Assembly (NCBI GenBank): GCA_910574345.1
Contig: CAJSZV010000003.1
Location: forward strand, 1-64,000
Direction of reading: 5' to 3'
Origin: Clostridiaceae bacterium
GTDB lineage: Bacteria; Bacillota; Clostridia; Lachnospirales; Lachnospiraceae
DNA: 64,000 nucleotides
The first letter of the stretch is position 1; each line of letters starts with the position of its first letter. The notes under the pieces were generated by a model. That model did not search any database, had not been told where the DNA came from, and saw nothing but the letters and a program-made list of their open reading frames with translations. Shown here one piece after another: positions 34,067 to 43,135 of this stretch. The translations under genes were made by a program, and so were the position numbers.

Positions 34067-34405
34067 TTATTTTATATGTTTGGTATAAGACTTTATCATG
34101 TCGAGAATAAATAATTGTTCTTCTTCCGACAGTTTCTGAGCCTGTTCATAAATTTCTGAAAGTATCTGCGTGTCCTGGTTCTTATCTGCAGGAACATTCA
34201 TGGGTCCCAATCCGTCTAACAGCCACTCTTTATTGATTTCCAGCACATTGCAAATGGCATTAATTACCATGGGCTGGGGTTTGGCAATCTTATCATGTTC
34301 AATATTGGTGATGACCCCACGGGAAGCACCGATTTTCTCTGCCAGTATATCCTGGGAAATCTTGCGGGATTTTCTGGCTTCTTTAAGCCGCTGTCCGATA
34401 CTCAA
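34067..34405 (-). CDS. XRE-family transcriptional regulator of the polysaccharide locus
   Basis: A 112-residue regulator. Residues 1-62 are a Cro/CI helix-turn-helix (SIGQRLKEARKSRKISQDIL, EKIGASRGVITNIEHDK) followed by INKEWLLDGLGPM and a helical tail. The TTG at 34405 has AGGAGG 8 nt upstream, on the minus strand; the longer frames from 34702 run through promoter DNA and were rejected. It is divergent from the polysaccharide operon, with a 17-bp inverted repeat covering both -35 boxes. The simplest model is autorepression and control of the operon. Confidence 0.83.
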   Translation of the reverse strand: MSIGQRLKEARKSRKISQDILAEKIGASRGVITNIEHDKIAKPQPMVINAICNVLEINKEWLLDGLGPMNVPADKNQDTQILSEIYEQAQKLSEEEQLFILDMIKSYTKHIK

Positions 34406-34477
34406 TCGACACACCTCCTGACCAAATGATTTTTTGTAAACGTTCATGGGAACATCGCAAGACAGATCATGTAAAAA

Positions 34478-34568
34478 AGTGTAACATAGTAAAAATGTAT
34501 TGTCAATACATTCAAATATTGGAATATACTTTGAATGTCTTGACAACACAAATAATGTCAGATATAAT
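34478..34568. promoter_or_regulatory. Divergent promoters and 17-bp operator of the polysaccharide locus
   Basis: Plus strand: TTGACA (34540-34545), 17 nt, TATAAT (34563-34568), a full consensus promoter. Minus strand: TTGACA (34506-34501), 17 nt, TACACT (34483-34478), for the XRE gene. Inverted arms at 34500-34516 and 34530-34546 match at 16 of 17 positions around 13 nt and contain both -35 boxes. A dimer bound here would block both promoters. Confidence 0.85.
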
Positions 34569-34627
34569 GTTTTTACAATACAAAACGATTTGTTTATAAC
34601 TGGAGCAGGGCGGAAGGAGGAGCAGAA

Positions 34628-34786
34628 ATGCCGGATAATCGCAGGTTGGCTGAAAAGATTGTCAAAGAAGCAGCCAAAATTCCGTTGGAATCCCAGAAAC
34701 ATATTTTATCAGTCATAAATGCCATGGTCTTTACACGGGAGGCAATTGGCCGAGAGCAGGAACTCAAAAACCGTAAGGCCAAATGA
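34628..34786 (+). CDS. Small protein (52 residues), first gene of the polysaccharide operon
   Basis: Begins MPDNRRLAEKIVKEAAKIP and ends in ELKNRKAK. GGAAGGAGG lies 6 nt upstream and a consensus promoter about 60 nt upstream, so translation is very likely. Predicted as two amphipathic helices, no membrane segment and no cysteine. The gene is 36 nt before the recombinase-like gene. No family recognised; a partner of the recombinase-like or XRE protein is possible. Confidence 0.65.
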   Translation: MPDNRRLAEKIVKEAAKIPLESQKHILSVINAMVFTREAIGREQELKNRKAK

Positions 34787-34822
34787 TACGTTATTAAGAA
34801 AATGTAGAGAGGAGGGGAGTCA

Positions 34823-35698
34823 GTGGATACTTTGCAGGAACAAGTGGTATGGAGCAGAGAAGAACAGAAAAGCAGCGAAAACATGTCAGATCATGGGAAG
34901 ATAGAAAGTTTTGTCACGAGTCAGGTCATTGGAAGAGGACTTGATGAGAGAACCGCGAAGGCATATGAGTTCGACTTGCAGCAAGTATATCTGTGGCTTG
35001 AAGAACGGCAGATACCGGTACTTGAGGAAAGTGCGGCAGAGGACTATCTAGAGTATCTGATGAACGAGAAGAAACGAAAGCCCTCTACAGTTATAAGGAA
35101 ATACAGAGTTTTACAATATTATCTGGAATATCTCTTCAGACAAGGATGCCTGGCAAATCATCGGATGATCACCCCTCCGAAAGCGAAGGTTAAAGAGGTT
35201 AAAGAGGATCATATGCTGACGAAAACGGAGATTGACGCCTTTTTTGCAGCCATGGATCAGGAATATGAGACTATGGATCAGGAATTCCGCAGACGCGTCT
35301 GCTTAAGAGATATGGTCATGATGGAACTGCTGTTCTTCCATGGAATGGAGATCAGCGAACTGCTGAGACTGGAACTGTCTGATTATGACAGGAAGAGCAA
35401 TGTGCTGACCATACATGGAAAGCGGGGGAAGAAGCGTACAGAATCTCTGTTCTCCAGAGAACTCATAAAAAAGATGGAATTATGGATGGGGGAGCATGAG
35501 TATTTTGAGAAAGGGAACGGGTACGATACCTGCCTGTTTTTGTCTAAAGTGGGGAGGCCCCTCTCCATGAAGATGGTGATTCTGATTTTTGATAAATACC
35601 GGGTTATGGCCGGGATAGAGAAAGAATGTACGCCGAAGGATCTTAAGTGCAGTATGAAAAGGTATGCCAGGGAATTATTGGTGGAGAGATGTTCATGA
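34823..35698 (+). CDS. Degenerate tyrosine-recombinase-like protein
   Basis: A 291-residue protein with an N-terminal SAM-like core-binding domain (about 25-115) and a partial catalytic domain. Aligned by eye with XerD, the first catalytic Arg (GLRxSEL) is E176 in HGMEISELLRL; the HxLRH box is PKDLKCS, with K272 for His and K275 for Arg; the chain ends near 291, before the second His and nucleophile Tyr. Only the beta-hairpin Lys (GKRGKKR) remains. It should not recombine DNA but may still bind it. GTG start with GAGGGGAG 4-8 nt upstream. Its stop overlaps the first glycosyltransferase (ATGA). Confidence 0.85.
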   Translation: MDTLQEQVVWSREEQKSSENMSDHGKIESFVTSQVIGRGLDERTAKAYEFDLQQVYLWLEERQIPVLEESAAEDYLEYLMNEKKRKPSTVIRKYRVLQYYLEYLFRQGCLANHRMITPPKAKVKEVKEDHMLTKTEIDAFFAAMDQEYETMDQEFRRRVCLRDMVMMELLFFHGMEISELLRLELSDYDRKSNVLTIHGKRGKKRTESLFSRELIKKMELWMGEHEYFEKGNGYDTCLFLSKVGRPLSMKMVILIFDKYRVMAGIEKECTPKDLKCSMKRYARELLVERCS

Positions 35699-36993
35699 AA
35701 CGACAGGGGGAAATGAATAATATAATATTTAAGAAGAAAAACTTGTTGATCTATGCTCATTACTATGTCCCCGATACGGCCTCTACAGGACAGCTTATTC
35801 AAGAACTTTCTGAAGGGATGTCCAGCCAATTCAATATCACGATTATTTGTGTCGTCCCTTCATACCTTGGAATTATAGAGGAAAAATATAAAACGAAAAG
35901 ATATTATGAAGAAGATATAAACGGAATAAAAGTTTGGCGTCTTCGCGTTCCTGAATTCAGCAAATCAAATAAAATGAGCCGTGTTAGAAATATTTTATCC
36001 TATTTCTTCGGCTCTATACATGCCACACTGAAAGTGGGAAAGATGGATTATATCCTCGCCATTTCTCAACCTCCTATTTTAGGTGGGCTTTTAGGTGTAT
36101 GGGGAAAATGGATAAAGCATGCCAAGTTTATCTATAATATCCATGATTTTAATCCGGAGCAGATCCTTGCGACAGGCTATAGCAGGAATCAATTGCTTAT
36201 AAAAATAATGATGTCTCTTGACAAATTCAGCTGCAGACAAAGTGATCTCATTGTCACGGTAGGGCGCGATCTGGTAGATACTGTACAAAGTCGTTTTAAA
36301 GGAAGAAAAGTTCCAAATACTGTGATGATTCATAATTGGATTAATGAAAAGAAGATTTATCCTGTAGAGCCGGATCATCCAAAGCTGAAAGATTTTAAAT
36401 GTCAATATGGTCTCTGTGATAAATTTATCTTTATGTATTCCGGCAATATTGGCCTTTATTATGACCTTGAAAATCTGATTAAGGTGATCAAGAAAATAAA
36501 ACCGGGAACGATGACCCCGGATGGCCGAGAGGTAGTATTTATATTCGTCGGTGCCGGTTCGATCTTAGAAAAATTAGTGCAGTATAAAGAACAGAATCAT
36601 CTGAGTCATATAAAGTTTATCCCGTATCAGAATAAAGATGATCTGATTTACAGTTTAAATGCTGCCGATGTACATTGGGTGGTGAATGCCAGAGGAATAA
36701 AAGGGGTTTCCTGCCCGAGCAAATATTATGGGATAAGTGCCTGTTCAAAAGCGTGTCTTTGCGTCCTTGAGGAAGGATCGGAGGTACGATCCATCATAGA
36801 AGAAATAAAAGGAGGGCTATGTTCCGATCCTGGTGATTATGAAGCGGTGGAAAAGAACATCTGGTGGTTCATCAAACACGCAGGCAGTGAGAAAATAGCT
36901 GAGATGGGGAAACGAAATAGAGATCATTTGCTGAAATATTTAAGTTGTAAGATATCGATCAATCAATATATAGAAGAAATTTCCAAATTGTGA
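35695..36993 (+). CDS. Glycosyltransferase family 4 (WbuB-like)
   Basis: A 432-residue GT-B fold enzyme. N-terminal acceptor domain begins LLIYAHYYVPDTASTGQLI; the C-terminal donor domain has FIFMYSGNIGLYYDLENLI, the sugar-binding region KFIPYQNKDDLIYSLNAADV and PSKYYGISACSK. It presumably adds a sugar to the lipid-linked repeat unit on the cytoplasmic side. ATG 35695 overlaps the recombinase-like stop, which indicates coupling. Donor and linkage unknown. First of the AT-rich segment. Confidence 0.85.
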   Translation: MKRQGEMNNIIFKKKNLLIYAHYYVPDTASTGQLIQELSEGMSSQFNITIICVVPSYLGIIEEKYKTKRYYEEDINGIKVWRLRVPEFSKSNKMSRVRNILSYFFGSIHATLKVGKMDYILAISQPPILGGLLGVWGKWIKHAKFIYNIHDFNPEQILATGYSRNQLLIKIMMSLDKFSCRQSDLIVTVGRDLVDTVQSRFKGRKVPNTVMIHNWINEKKIYPVEPDHPKLKDFKCQYGLCDKFIFMYSGNIGLYYDLENLIKVIKKIKPGTMTPDGREVVFIFVGAGSILEKLVQYKEQNHLSHIKFIPYQNKDDLIYSLNAADVHWVVNARGIKGVSCPSKYYGISACSKACLCVLEEGSEVRSIIEEIKGGLCSDPGDYEAVEKNIWWFIKHAGSEKIAEMGKRNRDHLLKYLSCKISINQYIEEISKL

Positions 36994-37003
36994 GGCATAG
37001 AAA

Positions 37004-37972
37004 ATGAGTGAAAAGATTTTGCTGACTGGCGCTTCTGGTTTTATCGGTACTAACCTTTTAGAAGATCTGTTCGGCAAAGGATATGTTGTTAAAAATATAG
37101 ATATTCATGAACCGAAACTGTCAGAGCGGATGTCTGTCTGGAGCAATATTGATATCACACAATACGAACCTTTCGAAAGGGCTGTACTTGATTTTAATCC
37201 TGACTATATTATTCATCTGGCAGCCCGTACTGATTTAGATGGAAAAAACCTGACAGACTATTCGGCAAATATAATAGGGGTGGAAAATCTTTTAAAAATC
37301 GCTGACAGACTTGGGGGATTAAAAAAGATTGTCATTACATCTTCGAAGTTTGTAACAAGAAATGGATATGTGATTAAAGATCAATATGATTATTGTCCTC
37401 ATACCATATACGGGGAAAGTAAGGTGGAGACTGAAAAATGTGTCTGGAGAAATCCGCCGAAATGTGATTGGTGTATTATTCGTCCAACCTCAATCTGGGG
37501 ACCATGGTTCGGTGTCCCCTACCGCAATTTTTTTGACATGGTTATGCGCCGCTTATACGTTCATATCGGACATATAAAGTGTCACAAAACATACGGATAT
37601 ATTGGCAATGCAGTGTATCAAATTGAGAGACTTCTATTTACGGAGACTTTAGACAAAGAGAATAAAGTATTTTATATCGGAGATGAACCGGCATATGAAA
37701 TCAATGAGTGGGCTGACGAGATTGCCCAAGAACTTGGACTTCGGATCCCGGTTATGCCGGTTTGGGTTGTAAAGGGTCTTGCAATCTTTGGGGATTTTTT
37801 AGGACTGTTTCATATCCACTTTCCAATGCAGTCATTCCGCTTTGAAAATATGACGAATGACGGAATAAATGATATGACAAATACTTATGAAGCGGCGCCT
37901 GAAAAGCCCTTCTCAAGGCTGGAAGGGACAAGGGAAACTCTTAAATGGATGGAACAATATTCGAGGAAATGA
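37004..37972 (+). CDS. NAD-dependent epimerase/dehydratase
   Basis: A 322-residue extended short-chain dehydrogenase. Rossmann motif TGASGFIGTNLL at the N terminus; catalytic YGESK near 140 with an upstream Ser/Thr (VITSSKFV). The family interconverts nucleotide-sugars such as UDP-hexoses. Here it probably makes one sugar donor for the neighbouring glycosyltransferases. Its stop overlaps the next ATG (ATGA). The exact sugar cannot be assigned. Confidence 0.85.
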   Translation: MSEKILLTGASGFIGTNLLEDLFGKGYVVKNIDIHEPKLSERMSVWSNIDITQYEPFERAVLDFNPDYIIHLAARTDLDGKNLTDYSANIIGVENLLKIADRLGGLKKIVITSSKFVTRNGYVIKDQYDYCPHTIYGESKVETEKCVWRNPPKCDWCIIRPTSIWGPWFGVPYRNFFDMVMRRLYVHIGHIKCHKTYGYIGNAVYQIERLLFTETLDKENKVFYIGDEPAYEINEWADEIAQELGLRIPVMPVWVVKGLAIFGDFLGLFHIHFPMQSFRFENMTNDGINDMTNTYEAAPEKPFSRLEGTRETLKWMEQYSRK

Positions 37973-39036
37973 ATATGCCAGCAGGTATTTCCATGATGGG
38001 ATTAATAAATCCAAAACCACATACGACAGTAATGATTTATGATGTCCATGCCAGTGAATCGGGTGCACTGGCAATTTTAGACGATTTATATGATCAAATA
38101 TGCGGATATGAGGACAAGACAATAAACTGGATTTTTATAGTCAGCACACCTGAGTATGAAGAAACAGATCATATTAAAGTCAAAAGATTTCCCTGGGTAA
38201 AAAGGAATTGGGGATACAGGTGTTTTTTCGATATAGTCACTACAAGGAAACTTTTAAAAGAATTTAAACCAGATAAGATTTTTTCCCTGCAAAATAAAGG
38301 TATTTCTTTTTATAACAAAGAACAGTTGGTATATCTGCACTTACCCTTTATTTTAACAGACCATAAATTCGATATCAGGACAGATGGAAAGAAATTATGG
38401 CTTTATCAAAATGTAATAAGTAAAAGTATTTTCAGGTCTCTCAGGAACGTTAATATGACAATCGTTCAGACACATTGGATGAAAGAAGCACTGACAGAGA
38501 AGGCAGGGGTGTCTGCAGAGAAGATTACGATACTGCAGCCGGATATTACAAATAATCAGATCTTGCAGTATACAGATACTGATAAAAACAGAAAAAGATT
38601 TTTTTATCCGGCTACAGCATTTACTTACAAGAATCACATGACAATACTTAAGGCATTGGATTATGTACAGAGATCGGGATTCACAGATTATGAGATGATA
38701 TTTACCATAAGAGAGCAGGAAAATCGATATACAAAAGAGCTTTATGAATTTGTTTTGAAGCATAGATTAAGAGTAAAATTTGGCGGTCAGATTTCACGGG
38801 ACAATGTATTTAAAATGTATGCGCAATCCATCCTTTTATTTCCCTCGTATGTAGAGTCTTTTGGTCTTCCTCTTCTTGAGGCAAGACTTAGCGGTACTTA
38901 TGTACTTGCAAGCGACTGCCCATTTAGCAGAGAAATTTTGGCTGGATATAATAAAGCAGATTTTTTTCCAGAGATGGATTATAAGTGCCTTGCTGAAAAA
39001 ATAGATGCGCTTGTTGGGAGAAAGCAGGATGAATAA
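37969..39036 (+). CDS. Glycosyltransferase (GT4-like)
   Basis: A 355-residue GT-B protein. N-terminal VMIYDVHASESGALAILDDLYDQI and C-terminal FPSYVESFGLPLLEARLSGTYV with the E-x7-E-type donor motif. Start ATG 37969 overlaps the epimerase stop; the upstream frame from 37945 is part of the overlap. Ends with the following gene overlapping by 8 bases. Likely adds a sugar to the repeat unit. Confidence 0.83.
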   Translation: MNMPAGISMMGLINPKPHTTVMIYDVHASESGALAILDDLYDQICGYEDKTINWIFIVSTPEYEETDHIKVKRFPWVKRNWGYRCFFDIVTTRKLLKEFKPDKIFSLQNKGISFYNKEQLVYLHLPFILTDHKFDIRTDGKKLWLYQNVISKSIFRSLRNVNMTIVQTHWMKEALTEKAGVSAEKITILQPDITNNQILQYTDTDKNRKRFFYPATAFTYKNHMTILKALDYVQRSGFTDYEMIFTIREQENRYTKELYEFVLKHRLRVKFGGQISRDNVFKMYAQSILLFPSYVESFGLPLLEARLSGTYVLASDCPFSREILAGYNKADFFPEMDYKCLAEKIDALVGRKQDE

Positions 39037-40183
39037 AAAGATTGGAATTTTATCGGTCTATAATCATAACTATGGTAGCATTCTTCAGGCCTATGCACTG
39101 CAGCAGGTTCTTGAGACTATGGGAAATGAGACGGAGATTTTAGTCTACAAAAAGACAAATTATTTGAAACAGGCGGCTAGGCTATTTTACGTTCCTCTTC
39201 TGAAAGCTACTGTGAAAAGAGTATGGAAAGACATTTATTGTAAGATTTGTCATAGGGATATCTATGACCGTGTATTGGCCGGAAGAGAAGAGGCTTTTTG
39301 TGAGTTTATAGGAAGGAATATGCATTTTTCTAAAATATATACAGGAAGAAATGCATTAATAAATGCGTGTGATGACTATGACTGTTTTGTGCTGGGCAGC
39401 GATCAGGTGTGGAATCCGATGAACCTTGGTGGTGATTACTATACCATGACTTTTATTGGGGATGGAAAAAAGAAGATAGCATATGCTCCCAGTTTCGGGG
39501 TGGTGGGAATTCCTAAGAGACAACAGAGAAAAACCAGAGAATATTTAAAAAGGATTGATTATCTTTCCGTAAGAGAGGCAGAGGGGCAGAAGATTGTGAG
39601 TGATTTAACCGGTCGACAGGCGGAAGTTGTAGTCGATCCGACTCTGCTGGTTGATAGAGCGTTTTGGGATTCAAATATGGACGATCCGTTAATTAGTGTC
39701 CCCTATATTCTGTGCTATTTTATAAGTTCAAATGCGTCATATAGAGAATTTTCAAAAAATCTGCAGAAGAAAACCGGATTAAAAATTGTGAGTATCCCTC
39801 ATGTCGATGAGTTTGTCAAAGCGGATGTGGGGTATTCCGATTATGAACCAGATCATATCGGACCTCTTGAATTTGTTAATCTGATTGCCAATGCCGCCTA
39901 TGTTTGTACGGATTCTTTTCATTGTTCCGTTTTCTCTGTGCTATACGAACAGACATTTTTTACATTTACCCGGTATGAAAAGGATGGAAAAGATTCGACC
40001 AATTCCAGATTATATTCTTTTTTGAAGATGGCTGGACTGGAAGACAGACTGTTCCGGGTCGGTCCGACGCTTGATGATAGTAATTTGACGGCGGTGGATT
40101 TTTCTATTGCCCAAAAGCGGATTGAGGAATATAAAAGGAAATCTATGGATTATTTGAATACTGCATTGAAGGATGAAAGATGA
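39029..40183 (+). CDS. Polysaccharide pyruvyl transferase family protein
   Basis: A 384-residue CsaB/WcaK-type protein (PF04230): KIGILSVYNHNYGSILQAYALQQ at the start, FVLGSDQVWNPM near 125, KIAYAPSFGV, YLSVREAEG and VCTDSFHCSVFSVLY near 300. Such enzymes transfer pyruvate from PEP to sugars as a ketal, adding negative charge. ATG 39029 sits in the preceding gene's last codons. Activity on this glycan is inferred. Confidence 0.85.
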   Translation: MNKKIGILSVYNHNYGSILQAYALQQVLETMGNETEILVYKKTNYLKQAARLFYVPLLKATVKRVWKDIYCKICHRDIYDRVLAGREEAFCEFIGRNMHFSKIYTGRNALINACDDYDCFVLGSDQVWNPMNLGGDYYTMTFIGDGKKKIAYAPSFGVVGIPKRQQRKTREYLKRIDYLSVREAEGQKIVSDLTGRQAEVVVDPTLLVDRAFWDSNMDDPLISVPYILCYFISSNASYREFSKNLQKKTGLKIVSIPHVDEFVKADVGYSDYEPDHIGPLEFVNLIANAAYVCTDSFHCSVFSVLYEQTFFTFTRYEKDGKDSTNSRLYSFLKMAGLEDRLFRVGPTLDDSNLTAVDFSIAQKRIEEYKRKSMDYLNTALKDER

Positions 40184-40241
40184 TTGAACTTATTGATATA
40201 TTTTCTGGCAGTAAAAGCAGATGAATAAGGAGTGAATAAGA

Positions 40242-41027
40242 ATGTTACCGAAGATATCTGTTATAACAATATCTTACAACAGTGCCAAGACCATTGAGAA
40301 GACCATCAAAAGTGTTATAAATCAGCAGTATGATAATTTGGAATATATTATAATTGATGGAGGTTCAACAGATGGGACTGTCGAAATAATAAAAAAATAT
40401 GAATCTTTTATCGACTGTTGGATTTCAGAGAAGGATTTTGGAATCAGCGATGCATTTGATAAAGGAATTCGTCTGGCTACCGGAGATATCATTGGCATTG
40501 TAAACAGTGATGATCAGTATCTGCCGGGAGCACTATGGAAGATTGCAGAGAGTTATTCCCAGGAAATTGATGTATATAGAGGATCTATTCTTATTTTTGA
40601 CGGAAAAACAAATGAAAGGTATACTTATGAGCCGTCTATGAAATTCGGCATGCTGCCCATCTATATTAACGTATGTCATTTGCCCACATTTGTCACAAAA
40701 AAGGCATATGAAACTTATGGGGATTATGACAGAGATTTTAGATTGGCCATGGACCTAGATCTGCTTCGGAGATTTTATAGGAAGGGAGCAAGGTTCAAAA
40801 AGATTGACGCTGTATTGGGACAATTTAACGTTGGAGGACTTTCTACAAAGGCTGGTATTAAAAATGCTTATAAGGAACGAGAGAAGGTAATATTAAAAAA
40901 TGGAGGAAATTATTTTTGGGTGTTTCTGTATAAGCTCTGTGTGGTAGTTATTAACTGTCTTAAAAGTATAATAGAAAAAGTACTTCGGATGAACTATAAG
41001 GCTATACGATATCGAAACAGGTTATAG
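40242..41027 (+). CDS. Glycosyltransferase family 2
   Basis: A 261-residue GT-A enzyme. N-terminal ISVITISYNSAKTIEKTI, DGGSTDGTVEII, and the metal-binding acidic motif VNSDDQY near 88. The C terminus has a basic/hydrophobic segment (YKLCVVVINCLKSII) that may associate with membrane. It adds a sugar, donor unknown, in repeat-unit synthesis. Standard length. Confidence 0.88.
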   Translation: MLPKISVITISYNSAKTIEKTIKSVINQQYDNLEYIIIDGGSTDGTVEIIKKYESFIDCWISEKDFGISDAFDKGIRLATGDIIGIVNSDDQYLPGALWKIAESYSQEIDVYRGSILIFDGKTNERYTYEPSMKFGMLPIYINVCHLPTFVTKKAYETYGDYDRDFRLAMDLDLLRRFYRKGARFKKIDAVLGQFNVGGLSTKAGIKNAYKEREKVILKNGGNYFWVFLYKLCVVVINCLKSIIEKVLRMNYKAIRYRNRL

Positions 41028-41038
41028 GAGAACGCAGT

Positions 41039-42223
41039 ATGGCAAAAAAATACGAGACAGGATTTTTTGAATATTTTTTGGTATGGGCCATGATTATGTG
41101 TTCTGGAACAGTTGTATTTAATATAAAATATAATTCAGAGTTCATTCCTATGTTTGCTGCATTTTCTCTATTTTTATGTATTAAGAAGTATGGAGGCAGA
41201 GTTAAAATAGCAAACATGAAACAATTTATCCTGCTGATTACCATCATTTTACTTAATTGTTTGATACATATTTTCAGCGGCATAGCATGGAATGGAATTG
41301 TTCAGATTTTATTGTATATAATTGGAACGTGGATGGTATTTTCAATTATAGATTTGGAAAGATATCAAACAATCTATATTAATTTAGTTGTTATTTTGGC
41401 ACTTATATCCATGCTTGTTTTATTTGCAGGAGATGTTGATATTATTCCAACGGAACGAAGGAATATAAACGGAAAGTATTATTTAATATCATTGCTGCAT
41501 GTTGTGGGATGGGAGAACACTCGTTTTAGCAGGATCTGTGGTCTGTTTCATGAGCCAGGAATGTATCAAATCATTTTAAATACTGCAATTTTATTTTGTG
41601 GAAATAAATTATTGAATGAAATTGATAAGACCACAATGATACAGGTGATAATATTGACGGTTACTCTTTTTCTGACCCGGTCAACCAGTGGTTATATTGT
41701 ATTTACAATGATTGCGTTTGCTGTTTGGTGGAAGATCAAAAATATCAAAATGAAAAGACAATGGAGATTTCTTTACCTGTTATCTTTTCCGCTGCTTTGT
41801 GGGGTTCTGTTAAGGATATTGACAAGTAATACAATTATAAATAAATTCAGCACAAAAAACATTTCTTTTCGAATCCGAACGAATGATTTGCTTTCTGGAA
41901 TTAAAGTCATATTTTCCAGACCAATTTTAGGATATGGGTATTCATCAGAATCTTATTTAAGGGGGATATCAGCTTTCGAAATAGAGGATATGTCCAATGG
42001 AATTATCGGATTTGTTATTATGTTCGGTATATTAGCAATGATTGTTGTGCTGGTCTGTCTGTTTGTTAATGTCAGAAAGCAGCATTGGAAGATAAACAGC
42101 AATTTTGTGATTTTATTTTATTTGATTGAGGCGTCGGTTGAGAGCTGGATATTTTTCCCTGTTTCTCTGGCAATGATATTTTGGAGGGAAGATAAAGTTG
42201 GAAAAGCAGATAGAGGTAAGTAA
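41039..42223 (+). CDS. Wzy-like O-antigen/capsule polymerase
   Basis: A 394-residue multispanning protein with about 10-11 hydrophobic segments, a larger extracellular loop near residues 140-175 (RNINGKYYLIS to GLFHEPGMYQII), and low sequence conservation as expected for polymerases. The motif SRICGLFHEPG resembles the Wzy_C/O-antigen-ligase-type loop. It should polymerise repeat units on the outer face of the membrane. Overlaps the LicD gene by 26 bases. Called from topology and neighbours. Confidence 0.8.
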   Translation: MAKKYETGFFEYFLVWAMIMCSGTVVFNIKYNSEFIPMFAAFSLFLCIKKYGGRVKIANMKQFILLITIILLNCLIHIFSGIAWNGIVQILLYIIGTWMVFSIIDLERYQTIYINLVVILALISMLVLFAGDVDIIPTERRNINGKYYLISLLHVVGWENTRFSRICGLFHEPGMYQIILNTAILFCGNKLLNEIDKTTMIQVIILTVTLFLTRSTSGYIVFTMIAFAVWWKIKNIKMKRQWRFLYLLSFPLLCGVLLRILTSNTIINKFSTKNISFRIRTNDLLSGIKVIFSRPILGYGYSSESYLRGISAFEIEDMSNGIIGFVIMFGILAMIVVLVCLFVNVRKQHWKINSNFVILFYLIEASVESWIFFPVSLAMIFWREDKVGKADRGK

Positions 42224-43121
42224 AGAAAGTTTTCTGCAGAAAGAAGTCAGAAATGATTTTACTGTTGATGATCGAAGAAAAAAATTGTGGAAAACAATGC
42301 TGGATATCTTTGAGTGTATTACCGGGATTTGTGAGAGACATGATATCCACTATTTTTTGATATCAGGATCCGCTCTTGGAGCTATACGGCATAAAGGATT
42401 TATCCCCTGGGATGATGATATGGATTTGGGAATGCTCAGGGATGATTATAATCGTTTTATACAGCATGCCAGGGATGAGATTAAGGAACCTCTGTTTTTG
42501 CAGGATGGATTTAATGACGGAAATCATATATGCGGGTTGTTGAGGATACGCGACAGCCGCACGACTGCAATCATAAAAAATGATTTTTATAAGGACTGCA
42601 ATAATGGGATTTACATAGAAATTTATCCCTTTGATAATGTCCCTCCTAATTTCATAAAAGCAAAGATTCAGGCTTCTTTTAGTCATTTGTTATATCATGG
42701 TCTTCTTGCTGACTATTACGGGCCTGCGAGTAAGATGCAGTATATAGGCCGCGGATTGGTTCGAATGATCGGAATTCAAAGATCTTATGGACTTTGGCAG
42801 TGTGTTTGTCAGAGATATAATGGAAGGAAATGTCATGACATTGATACGGTCGCTTTGCCGCGTTGGTACGCAGAAGGAATTTATCGCATGCCAAGGGAAT
42901 GGGTTTCAAAAAAGAGAATGGTGCCTTTTGAGTATTTAACAGCATGCGTTCCCAATGAGGCGGAGAAAATGTTGGAATTGCAGTTTGGGGATTATATGAC
43001 TCTGCCGCCGAAAGAGAAACGCGGTACGGAGCATGAGCACCAGGTCTATTTTGATCCGGATACGCCTTATACATTTTATAAAAATTCGGATATGGTAAAG
43101 AAATATTTGGATCTGAAATAA
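42198..43121 (+). CDS. LicD-family phospho-group transferase (candidate AEP transferase)
   Basis: A 307-residue LicD/fukutin-type nucleotidyltransferase-fold protein. Signature ISGSALGAIRHKGFIPWDDDMDLGM holds the catalytic acidic triad; it is cited here as GSALGAIRHKGFIPWDDD. LicD proteins move phosphocholine from CDP-choline to glycans. Choline genes licA/licB are absent here, and a complete aminoethylphosphonate route follows, so CMP-AEP is the more likely donor. TTG start with GGAGGGAA 7 nt upstream. It lies within the polymerase gene end. Confidence 0.82.
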   Translation: MEKQIEVSKESFLQKEVRNDFTVDDRRKKLWKTMLDIFECITGICERHDIHYFLISGSALGAIRHKGFIPWDDDMDLGMLRDDYNRFIQHARDEIKEPLFLQDGFNDGNHICGLLRIRDSRTTAIIKNDFYKDCNNGIYIEIYPFDNVPPNFIKAKIQASFSHLLYHGLLADYYGPASKMQYIGRGLVRMIGIQRSYGLWQCVCQRYNGRKCHDIDTVALPRWYAEGIYRMPREWVSKKRMVPFEYLTACVPNEAEKMLELQFGDYMTLPPKEKRGTEHEHQVYFDPDTPYTFYKNSDMVKKYLDLK

Positions 43122-43135
43122 AGCAGGGAGCATTT

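Noticed and set aside
34500-34546. Invertible promoter flipped by the neighbouring recombinase-like protein
   Set aside because: The arms are only 13 nt apart and contain the -35 boxes themselves, so inversion would change almost nothing. The nearby protein also lacks catalytic residues. An operator fits better.
34067-34702. 211-residue reading of the XRE gene
   Set aside because: The first 99 residues run through the divergent promoter and operator and look non-coding. The TTG at 34405 has a perfect ribosome site and matches family starts.
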